From Chromatiales bacterium (GTDB lineage: Bacteria > Pseudomonadota > Gammaproteobacteria > UBA6429 > Thiohalophilaceae), in the NCBI GenBank assembly GCA_027057985.1, contig JALUTJ010000309.1, positions 1-11,029 on the forward strand: a DNA stretch of 11,029 bases. The letters are read 5' to 3'. Under the pieces are notes generated by a model, which saw nothing but the letters and a program-made list of their open reading frames with translations, was not told the origin of the DNA and searched no databases. The position numbers were made by a program, and so were the translations under genes. The first letter of the stretch is position 1; each line of letters opens with the position of its first letter. Below are positions 1 to 6,114 of the stretch, one piece after another.

Positions 1-472
1 CCCGTAATACATTGTCTTTTTCCCGGATTGCGGTGACAGGTTCCTCGACATTAATCACTTTTTCAAGCTGTTGCTCAAGCCAGCTGTTTATCTGTTTTGT
101 CTTGGTATCCTGTTCGAGTTTTTTCTGAAGTTCAGCGACCAGTTTCTGGTAACCATTAAGTTGACTGCATTTAATGGCATATTCTTTGGACAGTACATGC
201 AGGCGAATACTCAGGGTATAGGGATCGGGAGCCAGAAGTTTTGCCAGTTTTTCACCCCGTGCTCGTTTCATGGCTTTTTCAATAATCGCTTCCATATCTT
301 CAATGATCTGGTCACGTTGCAGCTCGGCTTCGGGAAAGAGTTTTTCTATATCATCAAGGCTGACCTGGCCTTCAAAACTCTGTAGCTGGTTATCATGTAT
401 CAGCTTCTGTAATTCACCGCGGGACAGGCCAACCAGTCTGGCGGCACGTGAAAGTGATACGTATCTTGGCAT
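1..472 (-). CDS. N-terminal part of a larger protein with an HTH-like start (partial, runs off window)
   Basis: The minus-strand frame starts at ATG 472 and stays open for 157 codons to the window edge, so the C-terminus is missing. A strong Shine-Dalgarno sequence (GGAGGT, complement of 482-487) lies 9 nt before the ATG and fixes the start. The first ~45 residues (MPRYVSLSRAARLVGLSRGE, then a short acidic segment) read like a small helix-turn-helix or MerR-like fold: a 'SRAARLVGLSRGELQKLI' helix pair followed by 'FEGQVSLDDIEKLFPEAEL'. Residues ~50-150 are strongly helical, charged and probably coiled-coil, with a single Cys. From memory, similar N-termini occur in front of 2Fe-2S ferredoxin/reductase proteins of sulfur-oxidising gammaproteobacteria, but no ferredoxin motif falls inside the visible part, so that identity is only a suggestion. 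It follows the 99-aa gene by 32 nt and is probably co-transcribed with it. Confidence 0.75.
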   Translation of the reverse strand, partial: MPRYVSLSRAARLVGLSRGELQKLIHDNQLQSFEGQVSLDDIEKLFPEAELQRDQIIEDMEAIIEKAMKRARGEKLAKLLAPDPYTLSIRLHVLSKEYAIKCSQLNGYQKLVAELQKKLEQDTKTKQINSWLEQQLEKVINVEEPVTAIREKDNVLR

Positions 473-504
473 TGCGCTATGACCTCCATGGAATAACTAA
501 AAAA

Positions 505-804
505 TTATCTACCGTATTCATGTTTTCCAACAGCCAGGTTACGGTACTGTCGAATCATGATCATCATTTTCAGTATAGCAGGATGATTGATTTCCGTGAT
601 GTTGAGGGCAACAACCAGTTTCATTTCATTATCATTAACAGGGTTAATTTCGATATAACCCTTGTTTGTGTCGCTGCTAACATAGGGGCAGGCTTTAAGC
701 GTATAGAAGTGTGTATCCCAGCAGACTTCCCTGCCCTGAAAGGGACCTGAGAATTGCAGGTGGGCATAATCGCTGTTTTCCTGGTGGAGCAGGGTATAAG
801 TCAT
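505..804 (-). CDS. Conserved-looking 99-aa hypothetical protein
   Basis: A compact soluble protein of 99 aa with no signal peptide or membrane segment. It begins MTYTLLHQENSDYAHLQFSG and contains a 'GREVCWDTHFYTLKACPY' stretch with two Cys (about residues 28 and 39). The basic C-terminus (IMIRQYRNLAVGKHEYGR) resembles a nucleic-acid- or membrane-contacting tail, but nothing diagnostic is visible. I do not recognise a named family. It is the first gene of a minus-strand pair; the next gene starts 32 nt after its stop with a strong ribosome-binding site. No clear Shine-Dalgarno precedes ATG 804, but a tandem TATACT -10 candidate at 834-844 gives a short leader. No upstream in-frame start was found. 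The divergent M15 lipoprotein gene lies on the other side of a 143-bp region. Confidence 0.75.
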   Translation of the reverse strand: MTYTLLHQENSDYAHLQFSGPFQGREVCWDTHFYTLKACPYVSSDTNKGYIEINPVNDNEMKLVVALNITEINHPAILKMMIMIRQYRNLAVGKHEYGR

Positions 805-833
805 ACTATTATTGAAAGAATAAAACTAAAAGC

Positions 834-862
834 AGTATAGTATATTTCATTATCGTGATAAA
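834..862 (-). promoter_or_regulatory. Candidate sigma-70 promoter for the 99-aa gene
   Basis: On the minus strand, TATACT (839-834) is preceded by a second overlapping TATACT (844-839). A weak -35 (TTTATC, 862-857) sits 17 bp upstream of the first. Transcription would start near 828, giving a ~24-nt leader before ATG 804. The -10 is good and the -35 poor. Confidence 0.35.
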
Positions 863-879
863 ACAGTGACTTGAGCAGG

Positions 880-907
880 TTTACAAAAGATAATTTAATG
901 ACATAAT
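880..907 (+). promoter_or_regulatory. Candidate sigma-70 promoter for the M15-M99-fliB operon
   Basis: TTTACA (880-885) and CATAAT (902-907) are separated by 16 bp; each matches 5 of 6 consensus bases. A transcript starting near 914 would leave only ~10 nt before ATG 924 but ~34 nt before ATG 948, which supports the second ATG as the real start of the first gene. Confidence 0.5.
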
Positions 908-947
908 GGTTTAAAACCTGGTTATGGTAAGGGTTATAGGCAGTAAA

Positions 948-1856
948 ATGGTATCAAAACAACGACGTTGCTTTCTGCGTAATAGTTCGGGCCTGTTCTT
1001 GATGGGTAGCAGTCTCGGCCTGTTGACAGCCTGTCAGAATAACGAAAAGTTAACAAATGTTAAATCTGAGGTGATTACTGCTTCACCACCGCTTACGGCG
1101 AAAAAGAAAATTTTTCAGCAACAGGAAAAAGCCGTTATTGATAATCTCGATAAGGTAAGAAATTTTAATCAAACATTTGCCGACGATATATTTCTTGAAA
1201 AAGACCGGATTCCGGTTTTTCTTTCCACCCTGTCACGTCTGCAACGCATACAGAACCTGATTGGCTATGCCAACTTTAACCTCGTGGGACTGGATGAGGC
1301 GCTGCTTTATGCGCGACGTTATTCAAAAATTGGTGCCTTCACAAAAAAAGAACTGGCACTGATTGATGAGCTATTCTTTTTCGATGCAACCCGCTATGGC
1401 TTTATGGGTAAAAAGGTGATTGATAAACTCACTGCAAGAGTGGATCGTCATGAAACGATAAAGATACCTCGGAGTGGTCACTTTCTGTTTCGCGGAGATG
1501 CGGAGAAAAAATTTCACAGGTTACAGAAAGATATTGGACCAGAGCTGATCCTGACCTCCGGGGTGCGTAGCGTAGTTAAACAGTTTTACCTGTTCCTGGC
1601 AAAAGTTAAAGCCAGCAAGGGTAATTTATCCCTTGCATCACGATCTCTTGCGCCACCGGGGCACTCTTATCATGGTATTGGAGACTTTGATGTTGGTAAT
1701 AAAAACCTCGGTGCGGATAATTTTACCGCCCGTTTTGCCGAGACCAAGGAATACAGAAAGCTGATTCGCCTCAAATATGTCGATATCCGATATACCCGCA
1801 ATAACCAGGTCGGGGTACGTTATGAGCCATGGCACATCAAGGTGGTATCGGCATGA
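948..1856 (+). CDS. Tat-type lipoprotein, peptidase M15 (VanY/D,D-carboxypeptidase-like)
   Basis: Predicted periplasmic, membrane-anchored zinc peptidase that would trim peptidoglycan stem peptides. Numbered from ATG 948 (302 aa), the N-terminus has a twin-arginine motif (QRRCFLR, R6-R7), a hydrophobic stretch, and a lipobox L-T-A-C with Cys29 as the lipidated residue. The C-terminal ~110 residues carry the M15 hallmarks: SGVRS (204-208), a PGHSYHGIGDFDVG segment (237-250) holding the first zinc ligands, and EPWHI (293-297) with the general-base Glu and last His ligand. The His-to-Asp spacing departs from the classical SxHx6D pattern (see findings). Residues 40-190 are helical and unassigned. 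An in-frame ATG at 924 would add 8 residues, but 948 has an AGG element upstream and better promoter spacing. The stop overlaps the next start (ATGA). M15 membership is fairly sure; whether it acts as a D,D- or L,D-carboxypeptidase or an endopeptidase cannot be read from sequence. Confidence 0.85.
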   Translation: MVSKQRRCFLRNSSGLFLMGSSLGLLTACQNNEKLTNVKSEVITASPPLTAKKKIFQQQEKAVIDNLDKVRNFNQTFADDIFLEKDRIPVFLSTLSRLQRIQNLIGYANFNLVGLDEALLYARRYSKIGAFTKKELALIDELFFFDATRYGFMGKKVIDKLTARVDRHETIKIPRSGHFLFRGDAEKKFHRLQKDIGPELILTSGVRSVVKQFYLFLAKVKASKGNLSLASRSLAPPGHSYHGIGDFDVGNKNLGADNFTARFAETKEYRKLIRLKYVDIRYTRNNQVGVRYEPWHIKVVSA

Positions 1857-3211
1857 GGGCATGGCTTATTCTCTACCTGCTTTGCTTAAGCCCGCTCACT
1901 TATGCGGATAAGCTGCGTTTCTCTCTGCACAAGCTGACATCAGATAAACCAGGACCAACCATGCTGGTGATAGGAGGTATTCAAGGGGATGAACCCGGTG
2001 GTTTCACGGCAGCCTCGATGCTGGTGACTAACTATAAAATTAAATCTGGTAATGTCTGGGTGGTACCCAATCTGAATTTCGCCAGTATTATCAGGAGAAG
2101 TCGTGGCATATACGGGGATATGAATCGCAAGTTCAGGCGGCTGGCAGAAAATGATCCTGAATATGCTGAGGTGCAGAAAATCAAAAAGATTATTCTCGAT
2201 CAGGATGTGGATATTATCCTTAACCTGCATGATGGAAGTGGCTTTTATCGCAAGAAATATATTAATAAATTATACAATCCTCGGCGCTGGGGTCAGAGTA
2301 TTATTATTGACCAGGAAAAAATCCAGCATAAGCAGTTTGGGCATCTCAATGCTATTGCAAGCTTTGTACAGGAAAGCATAAATAAACAGCTCAAAAACAG
2401 CGACAAATTCTTTTATGTCAAAAATACCCGTACCAATAAAGGCAACCCGGAGATGGAAAAGTCGCTGACCTATTTTGCCATACGCCACCATAAGCCGGCT
2501 TTTGCCGTTGAAGCGAGTAAAAACTTCCTTACACATGAAAGAACCTATTACCATCTGCTAGCGGTGGAAGGGTTTATGCATAAGCTGGGTATTGGTTTTG
2601 AGCGTGATTTTAAAATGACACGAAGAAGTGTGGCCCATCAGATTGGCAGCAACCTGCAGATTTCCTTATATGATAATCGGATCAATCTCGATGTCGCTAA
2701 TTCTCGTCGGGTACTAAACTACATACCACTGAAAAAACATGCAGATATTGAATATAAAAAGAGCAACCCTTTACTGGCAATAATTGACCATCCACATGGG
2801 CTAAAGGTGCGTTATGGTAATCGTTTCGTCACTTCACTCAGACCGCAATATTTTGAATATGATGATAGCCTGCAAAGTCTGCAGCTTGAAATAGATGGTA
2901 GAAAAAAGACGGTAAATATTGGTGACAGGATACACGTAGATAAAAGTTTTCGTGTTCTGGCTGACAGGGATTATCGCGTCAACGTGATTGGTTTTTCCCG
3001 GCCGGGATTAAAAAATGAAAATCAGTTACTGGTACGGAGAAAGCATATTCAGTCACGTTTTTCCGTGGATCGAGGGCGCAAGGTATTTCGGGTTGAGCTT
3101 TACAGGGGGGAACGATTTAGTGGCATGATACTGGTCGATTTTAGCAAACAGCAGAAAACAGGTGCAGCCAGAAAGATGTTTAGTAACGAAATTACTTCAT
3201 CCCGTCTCTAA
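1853..3211 (+). CDS. Csd4/Pgp1-like D,L-carboxypeptidase (M99, M14-like zinc peptidase)
   Basis: Predicted periplasmic enzyme that removes the terminal meso-diaminopimelate from peptidoglycan tripeptides, the activity of Helicobacter Csd4 and Campylobacter Pgp1, which set helical cell shape. From ATG 1853 (452 aa) there is a clean Sec signal peptide (MRAWLILYLLCLSPLTYA, cleavage after residue 18). The zinc motif is GGIQGDEPGG: Gln44 and Glu47 form QxxE instead of the usual HxxE. His126 lies in NLHDGSG and Glu220 in FAVEAS. These four sit exactly two positions before the Csd4 ligands and catalytic Glu as I remember them (Q46, E49, H128, E222). Arg84 and Arg92 (in GDMNRKF) suit substrate binding. 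The C-terminal ~200 residues would be the extra beta domains of Csd4, and the length is close to Csd4 (~438 aa). An earlier in-frame ATG at 1829 would bury the signal peptide and was rejected; 1853 gives a 4-nt ATGA overlap and a GGTGG site upstream. Its partner is the upstream M15 lipoprotein. Confidence 0.85.
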   Translation: MRAWLILYLLCLSPLTYADKLRFSLHKLTSDKPGPTMLVIGGIQGDEPGGFTAASMLVTNYKIKSGNVWVVPNLNFASIIRRSRGIYGDMNRKFRRLAENDPEYAEVQKIKKIILDQDVDIILNLHDGSGFYRKKYINKLYNPRRWGQSIIIDQEKIQHKQFGHLNAIASFVQESINKQLKNSDKFFYVKNTRTNKGNPEMEKSLTYFAIRHHKPAFAVEASKNFLTHERTYYHLLAVEGFMHKLGIGFERDFKMTRRSVAHQIGSNLQISLYDNRINLDVANSRRVLNYIPLKKHADIEYKKSNPLLAIIDHPHGLKVRYGNRFVTSLRPQYFEYDDSLQSLQLEIDGRKKTVNIGDRIHVDKSFRVLADRDYRVNVIGFSRPGLKNENQLLVRRKHIQSRFSVDRGRKVFRVELYRGERFSGMILVDFSKQQKTGAARKMFSNEITSSRL

Positions 3212-4464
3212 TGTCACTTTCCTATCGAACTCCAGCCGCCTTTGCCGATTTCAGTTGCCTCGGTGCAGATTGTGATGATACCTGTTGCCGTGACTGGCAG
3301 GTCAAGCTTGATAGAACCCATTACGAATTACTGCAACGCGCGATTGAAGAGGATAAAAGCGAGCAGGCACTTTCTGCTGAAAATATCCTCGTCAATACCA
3401 GCAGTGTTTCCGGTGACCATGATTATGCTTTTGTACGCATGCGTGATGATGGCTTCTGCAGTATGCTGGATAAAAAAGGCCTCTGTCGTATCCAGTGTCT
3501 TTATGGTATGGATACATTGGGGGATGTCTGCACCATGTTTCCCCGGGTTATTTCTCGTAGTGGTGAGGTGATTGAACTCAGTGGTAGCCTTTCCTGCCCC
3601 GAGGTGGTACGGCGCCAGATAAAGGTGGCCTCACCTTTAAAAATGAAGCGCTTTCGCCTTTCAGATTTACCGCGGAGTAAAGATTACCCGGTACAACGCA
3701 GTATCTCTGAAAAAGAAACTGATGATTACCAGCGTTATTTCCGCCCGGTACGTGACGGTCTGTTATCGATTATCGCAAATGAAGCCTACAGTCTGAATGG
3801 TCGTCTCTACCTGCTGGCAGATCTTGCCACGCATCTTTCGACATTTTATCACCGTGGTTGCCGGCTCGATTCTTCGCAGCGGCTGCATGAAATGCTGGAA
3901 GATTACACGCAGCCACTGGCTTTACAACGCGCCAGTGAATTTATGGCTCAGCATGATCAGAATCTGGCTCTGGTGATGGTGGTAGTACATTCTATTTTCT
4001 CTATCAAGCTGCAACAGGCAGAAAAAGAAAATATCAGCCAGCTTTATTCTGGAATTCTTGAAGGTCGTGATCCCGCTGGTGAAATGATAACCGCTGAGTT
4101 AGCGCAACGATTACAGCAAAAAATATCGGCTTTGAATCAGCAGCAGCATGAATTGATCGACAGGGCAGTTACACGCTACCTGGCAAATTGTATTTTTCGG
4201 GAATGGTTTATCAGTATGCCAGACCCCTTTACCTACATACAGATGTTACTGGTCAGAATGATGCTTTTACGTAGCCTGATTTATCTCGAACTCGATACTG
4301 CAATACTTGATGCAGATCGGCTTCATGAACAACTGGTCTATATTATGTATAACTTTGCCCGCAATATTGAACAGAATAGCGAGTTTCTCAAGATTGTTTA
4401 TAATGCCCTGGCTGAGCAGGGCATGATTCATTTTGATTTTTCTGCCGCTTTTATTCGTTTTTAA
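3211..4464 (+). CDS. fliB: Flagellin lysine N-methylase, FliB family
   Basis: Probable enzyme that N-methylates surface lysines of flagellin; characterised FliB proteins are cytoplasmic, SAM-dependent and reported to hold an Fe-S cluster. In this 417-aa protein (Salmonella FliB is about 400 aa) the N-terminal Cys signature is intact: Cys16, Cys21, Cys25-Cys26 (FSCLGADCDDTCCRDW), then Cys83, Cys92, Cys96, Cys107 (DGFCSML...GLCRIQCLYG...DVCTMFPR) and Cys129 in the typical SLSCPE block. The remaining ~280 residues are helical with a hydrophobic stretch around 330-360, as in the family. Its ATG shares the A of the upstream TAA (TAATG), so translation is coupled to the Csd4-like gene. Its 3' end overlaps the convergent Rieske gene by 4 bp. 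No flagellin gene lies in the window, so the substrate is inferred from the family; related Cys-rich proteins could have other targets. Confidence 0.85.
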   Translation: MSLSYRTPAAFADFSCLGADCDDTCCRDWQVKLDRTHYELLQRAIEEDKSEQALSAENILVNTSSVSGDHDYAFVRMRDDGFCSMLDKKGLCRIQCLYGMDTLGDVCTMFPRVISRSGEVIELSGSLSCPEVVRRQIKVASPLKMKRFRLSDLPRSKDYPVQRSISEKETDDYQRYFRPVRDGLLSIIANEAYSLNGRLYLLADLATHLSTFYHRGCRLDSSQRLHEMLEDYTQPLALQRASEFMAQHDQNLALVMVVVHSIFSIKLQQAEKENISQLYSGILEGRDPAGEMITAELAQRLQQKISALNQQQHELIDRAVTRYLANCIFREWFISMPDPFTYIQMLLVRMMLLRSLIYLELDTAILDADRLHEQLVYIMYNFARNIEQNSEFLKIVYNALAEQGMIHFDFSAAFIRF

Positions 4465-4760
4465 ATCTCAATATAGATTTCACCATCTTTAATGGTAACA
4501 GGGTAGGTCTTAACTGGAACCGTAGCCGGATTGCCATCGGGTTTGCCATTACGAAAGTCAAACAGACTACCATGCAGTGGACATTCCACGCAGTGACCTT
4601 TTAAAGCGCCGTTATAAAGCGAGGCATCTTCATGGGAGCAGGTATTATCCATGGCGTAAATTTCACCCTCGATATTGGCAAGCAGGTAGGCATGGTTATT
4701 ATGGCTGGTTCGAAACATTTTACCGGGGCGGACATCATCCAGGGTTGCAATTTTTATCAT
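4461..4760 (-). CDS. Rieske [2Fe-2S] ferredoxin (small, NirD/BphF-like)
   Basis: A 99-aa soluble electron carrier of the Rieske type. Both cluster-binding boxes are complete: Cys41-x-His43 (NTCSHED) and Cys60-x2-His63 (ECPLHGSLFD), coordinating a [2Fe-2S] cluster by two Cys and two His. The flanks (AMDNTCSHEDASL, GKPDGNPATVPVKTYPV) match single-domain Rieske ferredoxins such as those serving aromatic-ring dioxygenases or the small subunit of nitrite reductase. Neither a dioxygenase nor a nitrite reductase is nearby, so its redox partner is unknown. AAGGTG 7 nt before ATG 4760 is a good ribosome-binding site. The gene is convergent with fliB (shared bases at 4461-4464, leaving no room for a terminator between them) and divergent from the antitoxin-like gene at 4900. 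Confidence 0.92.
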   Translation of the reverse strand: MIKIATLDDVRPGKMFRTSHNNHAYLLANIEGEIYAMDNTCSHEDASLYNGALKGHCVECPLHGSLFDFRNGKPDGNPATVPVKTYPVTIKDGEIYIEI

Positions 4761-4813
4761 TTTTCACACCTTGCAGGCTCAAATTAAAAGTAAATTAATA
4801 CTGTCTATTGTAT

Positions 4814-4831
4814 AATAAAACCTGTTTTATT
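4814..4831. promoter_or_regulatory. 18-bp palindrome, candidate operator
   Basis: AATAAAAC-CT-GTTTTATT is a perfect 8-bp inverted repeat around a 2-bp centre. It lies in the 139-bp region between the divergent Rieske and antitoxin-like genes and overlaps a perfect plus-strand TATAAT (4811-4816) that lacks a convincing -35. On the minus strand the reverse of 4812-4817 reads TATTAT, a possible -10 for the Rieske gene. The size and symmetry suit a dimeric repressor; the adjacent Xre-family protein is the obvious but unproven candidate. Confidence 0.45.
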
Positions 4832-4889
4832 TAATACCTGAATTATCACGCGGTTATTTGGCGTGTTTCTGGTTATACGTCAAAATATC

Positions 4890-4893
4890 GGAG
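4890..4893 (+). promoter_or_regulatory. Ribosome-binding site deciding the start at 4900
   Basis: GGAG sits 6 nt before ATG 4900. It excludes the upstream in-frame TTG at 4858 and favours 4900 over the second ATG at 4909. Confidence 0.6.
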
Positions 4894-4899
4894 TTTGAA

Positions 4900-5292
4900 A
4901 TGCAAAACATGAGTCAGGAAGATCTTGTTTCACTGACTGTCGGGATTATGAATATCCTCGATAGCTGGGGACTGTCTTCTGAACAGATTATTTCTTTGCT
5001 GGCCCTGCCAGGTAAAACACCTGCGCGTGCCTTACGCCGTTACCGTGAGAATACCCCTTTCCCTGTTACCGATGCAGTAGAAGAACGTCTTGAACATATT
5101 ATTGGCATTGCCGATGCCTTGCGTACCTCGTATCCGCATAATCCGAGCATGGGTTCTATCTGGTTAAATCAACGCTGCAAAAAAATGAATAACCAGATTC
5201 CTTTACAGGTTATTGTTGAAGGTGGACTCGAAGGTATTATTGAGGTGCGTAAGCATCTGGATTGTGCATACGACTGGGACAAGAATCCCTGA
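4900..5292 (+). CDS. Orphan Xre/MbcA/ParS antitoxin-like protein (DUF2384-type C-terminus)
   Basis: Small cytoplasmic protein of 130 aa. Residues ~5-60 form a helical Xre-type region (VSLTVGIMNILDSWGLSSEQIISLL...PARALRRYRE). Residues ~70-130 resemble the toxin-binding domain of the MbcA/ParS/Xre antitoxin family, including 'IPLQVIVEGGLEGIIEVRKHLD', which corresponds to the family's PL...GG...VR..LD pattern. In RES-Xre and MbcTA systems this domain blocks an NAD-degrading RES-fold toxin. Here no RES-type gene lies on either side: the next gene downstream is convergent, only 6 bp away, and encodes an unrelated Cys-rich protein. It is therefore an orphan, either a stand-alone regulator or one half of a pair whose toxin lies elsewhere. 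The palindrome at 4814-4831 could be its own operator. The family assignment rests on pattern memory. Confidence 0.7.
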   Translation: MQNMSQEDLVSLTVGIMNILDSWGLSSEQIISLLALPGKTPARALRRYRENTPFPVTDAVEERLEHIIGIADALRTSYPHNPSMGSIWLNQRCKKMNNQIPLQVIVEGGLEGIIEVRKHLDCAYDWDKNP

Positions 5293-5298
5293 CCGGCG

Positions 5299-5751
5299 CT
5301 ATTTCTTTTTACCCCTGCGTTTAGGGCGCACTTCAAAATGGACGATAGCCGGCATGAGTTTATTCAGAGGTAATGCCTCAAGGCTGTGGTACTTTTCCAG
5401 CGCCAGTTGTAGTAACTGGTAAATATCCGGTTTGTCCCTGCTTTCTGGTTGTAATAATTCCTGTAAACCAAAAATACTCCCTGACTGCACCTTCATTTCC
5501 TTGTTATGCGGCAGAGGCTCATCGAGATCTGTGATCTTGAGGGCGAAGCGGGCATTTTCCCGTAACAGGTGCAGGTAGTCGAGGCAGTTCTGCCAGGCGC
5601 GTTTGTCATGGCAACCGGCACACTCACGGTCGGCAAGATGGATACGTTCCATTTTGCTACAGACACAGCGACGTGAGTTCAGTGTTTTTTCAAACGGACA
5701 CTGTAGCGGGTTAACCGTGCGGTAGGTTTCTCTGTACTTGTCTTCATCCAT
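5299..5751 (-). CDS. Cys-rich 150-aa hypothetical protein
   Basis: Soluble protein with six Cys concentrated in the first 56 residues: C18 (NPLQCPFE), C29-x-C31, C44-x2-C47 (RECAGCHDKRAW) and C56. The spacing suggests a structural zinc or Fe-S site, but I know of no named family. The remainder is helical and ends in a strongly basic tail (FEVRPKRRGKKK) that could contact nucleic acid. I have a vague memory of similar 'NPLQCPFEK...RRC.C' proteins in purple and other sulfur-oxidising gammaproteobacteria. It is the second gene of a pair, starting 24 nt after the stop of the 79-aa gene, with no clear ribosome-binding site of its own, which suggests coupling. Its 3' end lies 6 bp from the convergent antitoxin-like gene. 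Confidence 0.78.
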   Translation of the reverse strand: MDEDKYRETYRTVNPLQCPFEKTLNSRRCVCSKMERIHLADRECAGCHDKRAWQNCLDYLHLLRENARFALKITDLDEPLPHNKEMKVQSGSIFGLQELLQPESRDKPDIYQLLQLALEKYHSLEALPLNKLMPAIVHFEVRPKRRGKKK

Positions 5752-5775
5752 TATATTTAGCTGCTCTGGCGAGGA

Positions 5776-6015
5776 TCACTTTTCCCATTCACGCAGGATG
5801 GTTTCCTCACGCTGCTCCTGCAACTTTTCCTCTGCATCGATAGTGTTTTCTGCAAAGATAATTTTATAGATGGTGCCATCGCTTGCTTCATGTTGTTGAC
5901 GTTTTTCCTTGGCAAAGGTCTTGGCATCCTTGAACTTTTCAAAGGATTCGAGTGGTTCAAGATTTTTGACAATCTGACTGATGCCTGGGGCAATTTTATA
6001 AACGAAATAAGGCAT
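5776..6015 (-). CDS. 79-aa conserved-looking hypothetical protein
   Basis: Small charged protein, MPYFVYKIAPG...LEPLESFEKFKDAKTFAKEKRQ..., then DGTIYKIIFAENTIDAEEKLQEQRE and a terminal ILREWEK. The pattern (beta strand, 'F..FK.AK.FAK' helix, 'YKIIFA.N...AEE.L' strand-helix) suggests a compact alpha/beta fold. I do not recognise a function. The start is certain: GGAGGT (complement of 6021-6026) lies 5 nt before ATG 6015, and an extended -10 promoter lies upstream at 6057-6065. A longer overlapping minus-strand frame (5757-6098) has low-complexity, Ser/Lys/Arg-rich content and no ribosome-binding site, so it was rejected. It is probably co-transcribed with the Cys-rich gene 24 nt downstream. 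Confidence 0.82.
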   Translation of the reverse strand: MPYFVYKIAPGISQIVKNLEPLESFEKFKDAKTFAKEKRQQHEASDGTIYKIIFAENTIDAEEKLQEQREETILREWEK

Positions 6016-6036
6016 AAATCACCTCCGATGAGATAT

Positions 6037-6064
6037 TTGATAAGTTTGCAGTGGCTATTATAAC
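6037..6064 (+). promoter_or_regulatory. Sigma-70 promoter for the receiver-like gene
   Basis: TTGATA (6037-6042), a 16-bp spacer and TATAAC (6059-6064) form a strong promoter; each box matches 5 of 6 consensus bases. Transcription would start near 6071, ~44 nt before ATG 6115. The -10 overlaps the minus-strand -10 of the divergent operon. Confidence 0.65.
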
Positions 6065-6065
6065 A
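6057..6065 (-). promoter_or_regulatory. Extended -10 promoter for the 79-aa/150-aa operon
   Basis: On the minus strand TGTTATAAT (6065-6057) is a perfect extended -10 (TGnTATAAT). No good -35 is visible 16-18 bp upstream, as expected for extended -10 promoters. The predicted start near 6050 gives a ~35-nt leader to ATG 6015. Confidence 0.65.
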
Positions 6066-6114
6066 TATCGTAGTTATGATGAAGTGGCGAAATTTCAAGG
6101 CGTAATGGGTTTTT

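Noticed and set aside
71..482. Plus-strand frames in the first 480 bases
   Set aside because: They lie opposite a continuous minus-strand frame with a strong ribosome-binding site and read as low-complexity Phe/Ser-rich shadows.
924..947. Earlier ATG for the M15 lipoprotein
   Set aside because: It has no ribosome-binding site and is only ~10 nt from the predicted transcription start; ATG 948 fits both.
1829..1852. Earlier ATG for the Csd4-like gene
   Set aside because: It would place eight residues before an otherwise typical signal peptide; ATG 1853 gives an ATGA overlap and a GGTGG site.
4463..4480. AT-rich hairpin (AAATCT/AGATTT) at the fliB-Rieske junction as a terminator
   Set aside because: Only a 6-bp AT stem, overlapping coding sequence and without a T-tract.
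4858..4899. TTG start extending the antitoxin-like protein by 14 residues
   Set aside because: ATG 4900 has GGAG 6 nt upstream; the extension (MACFWLYVKISEFE) does not look like family sequence.
4461..5751. A toxin-antitoxin pair made of the antitoxin-like gene and a neighbour
   Set aside because: The neighbours are a Rieske ferredoxin and a Cys-rich protein on the opposite strand; neither resembles a RES or other known toxin and neither is co-transcribed with it.
5757..6098. 113-aa minus-strand frame overlapping the 79-aa gene
   Set aside because: It is longer, but it is Ser/Lys/Arg-rich, lacks a ribosome-binding site, and runs through the promoter region; the 79-aa frame has a strong GGAGGT and a sensible fold pattern.
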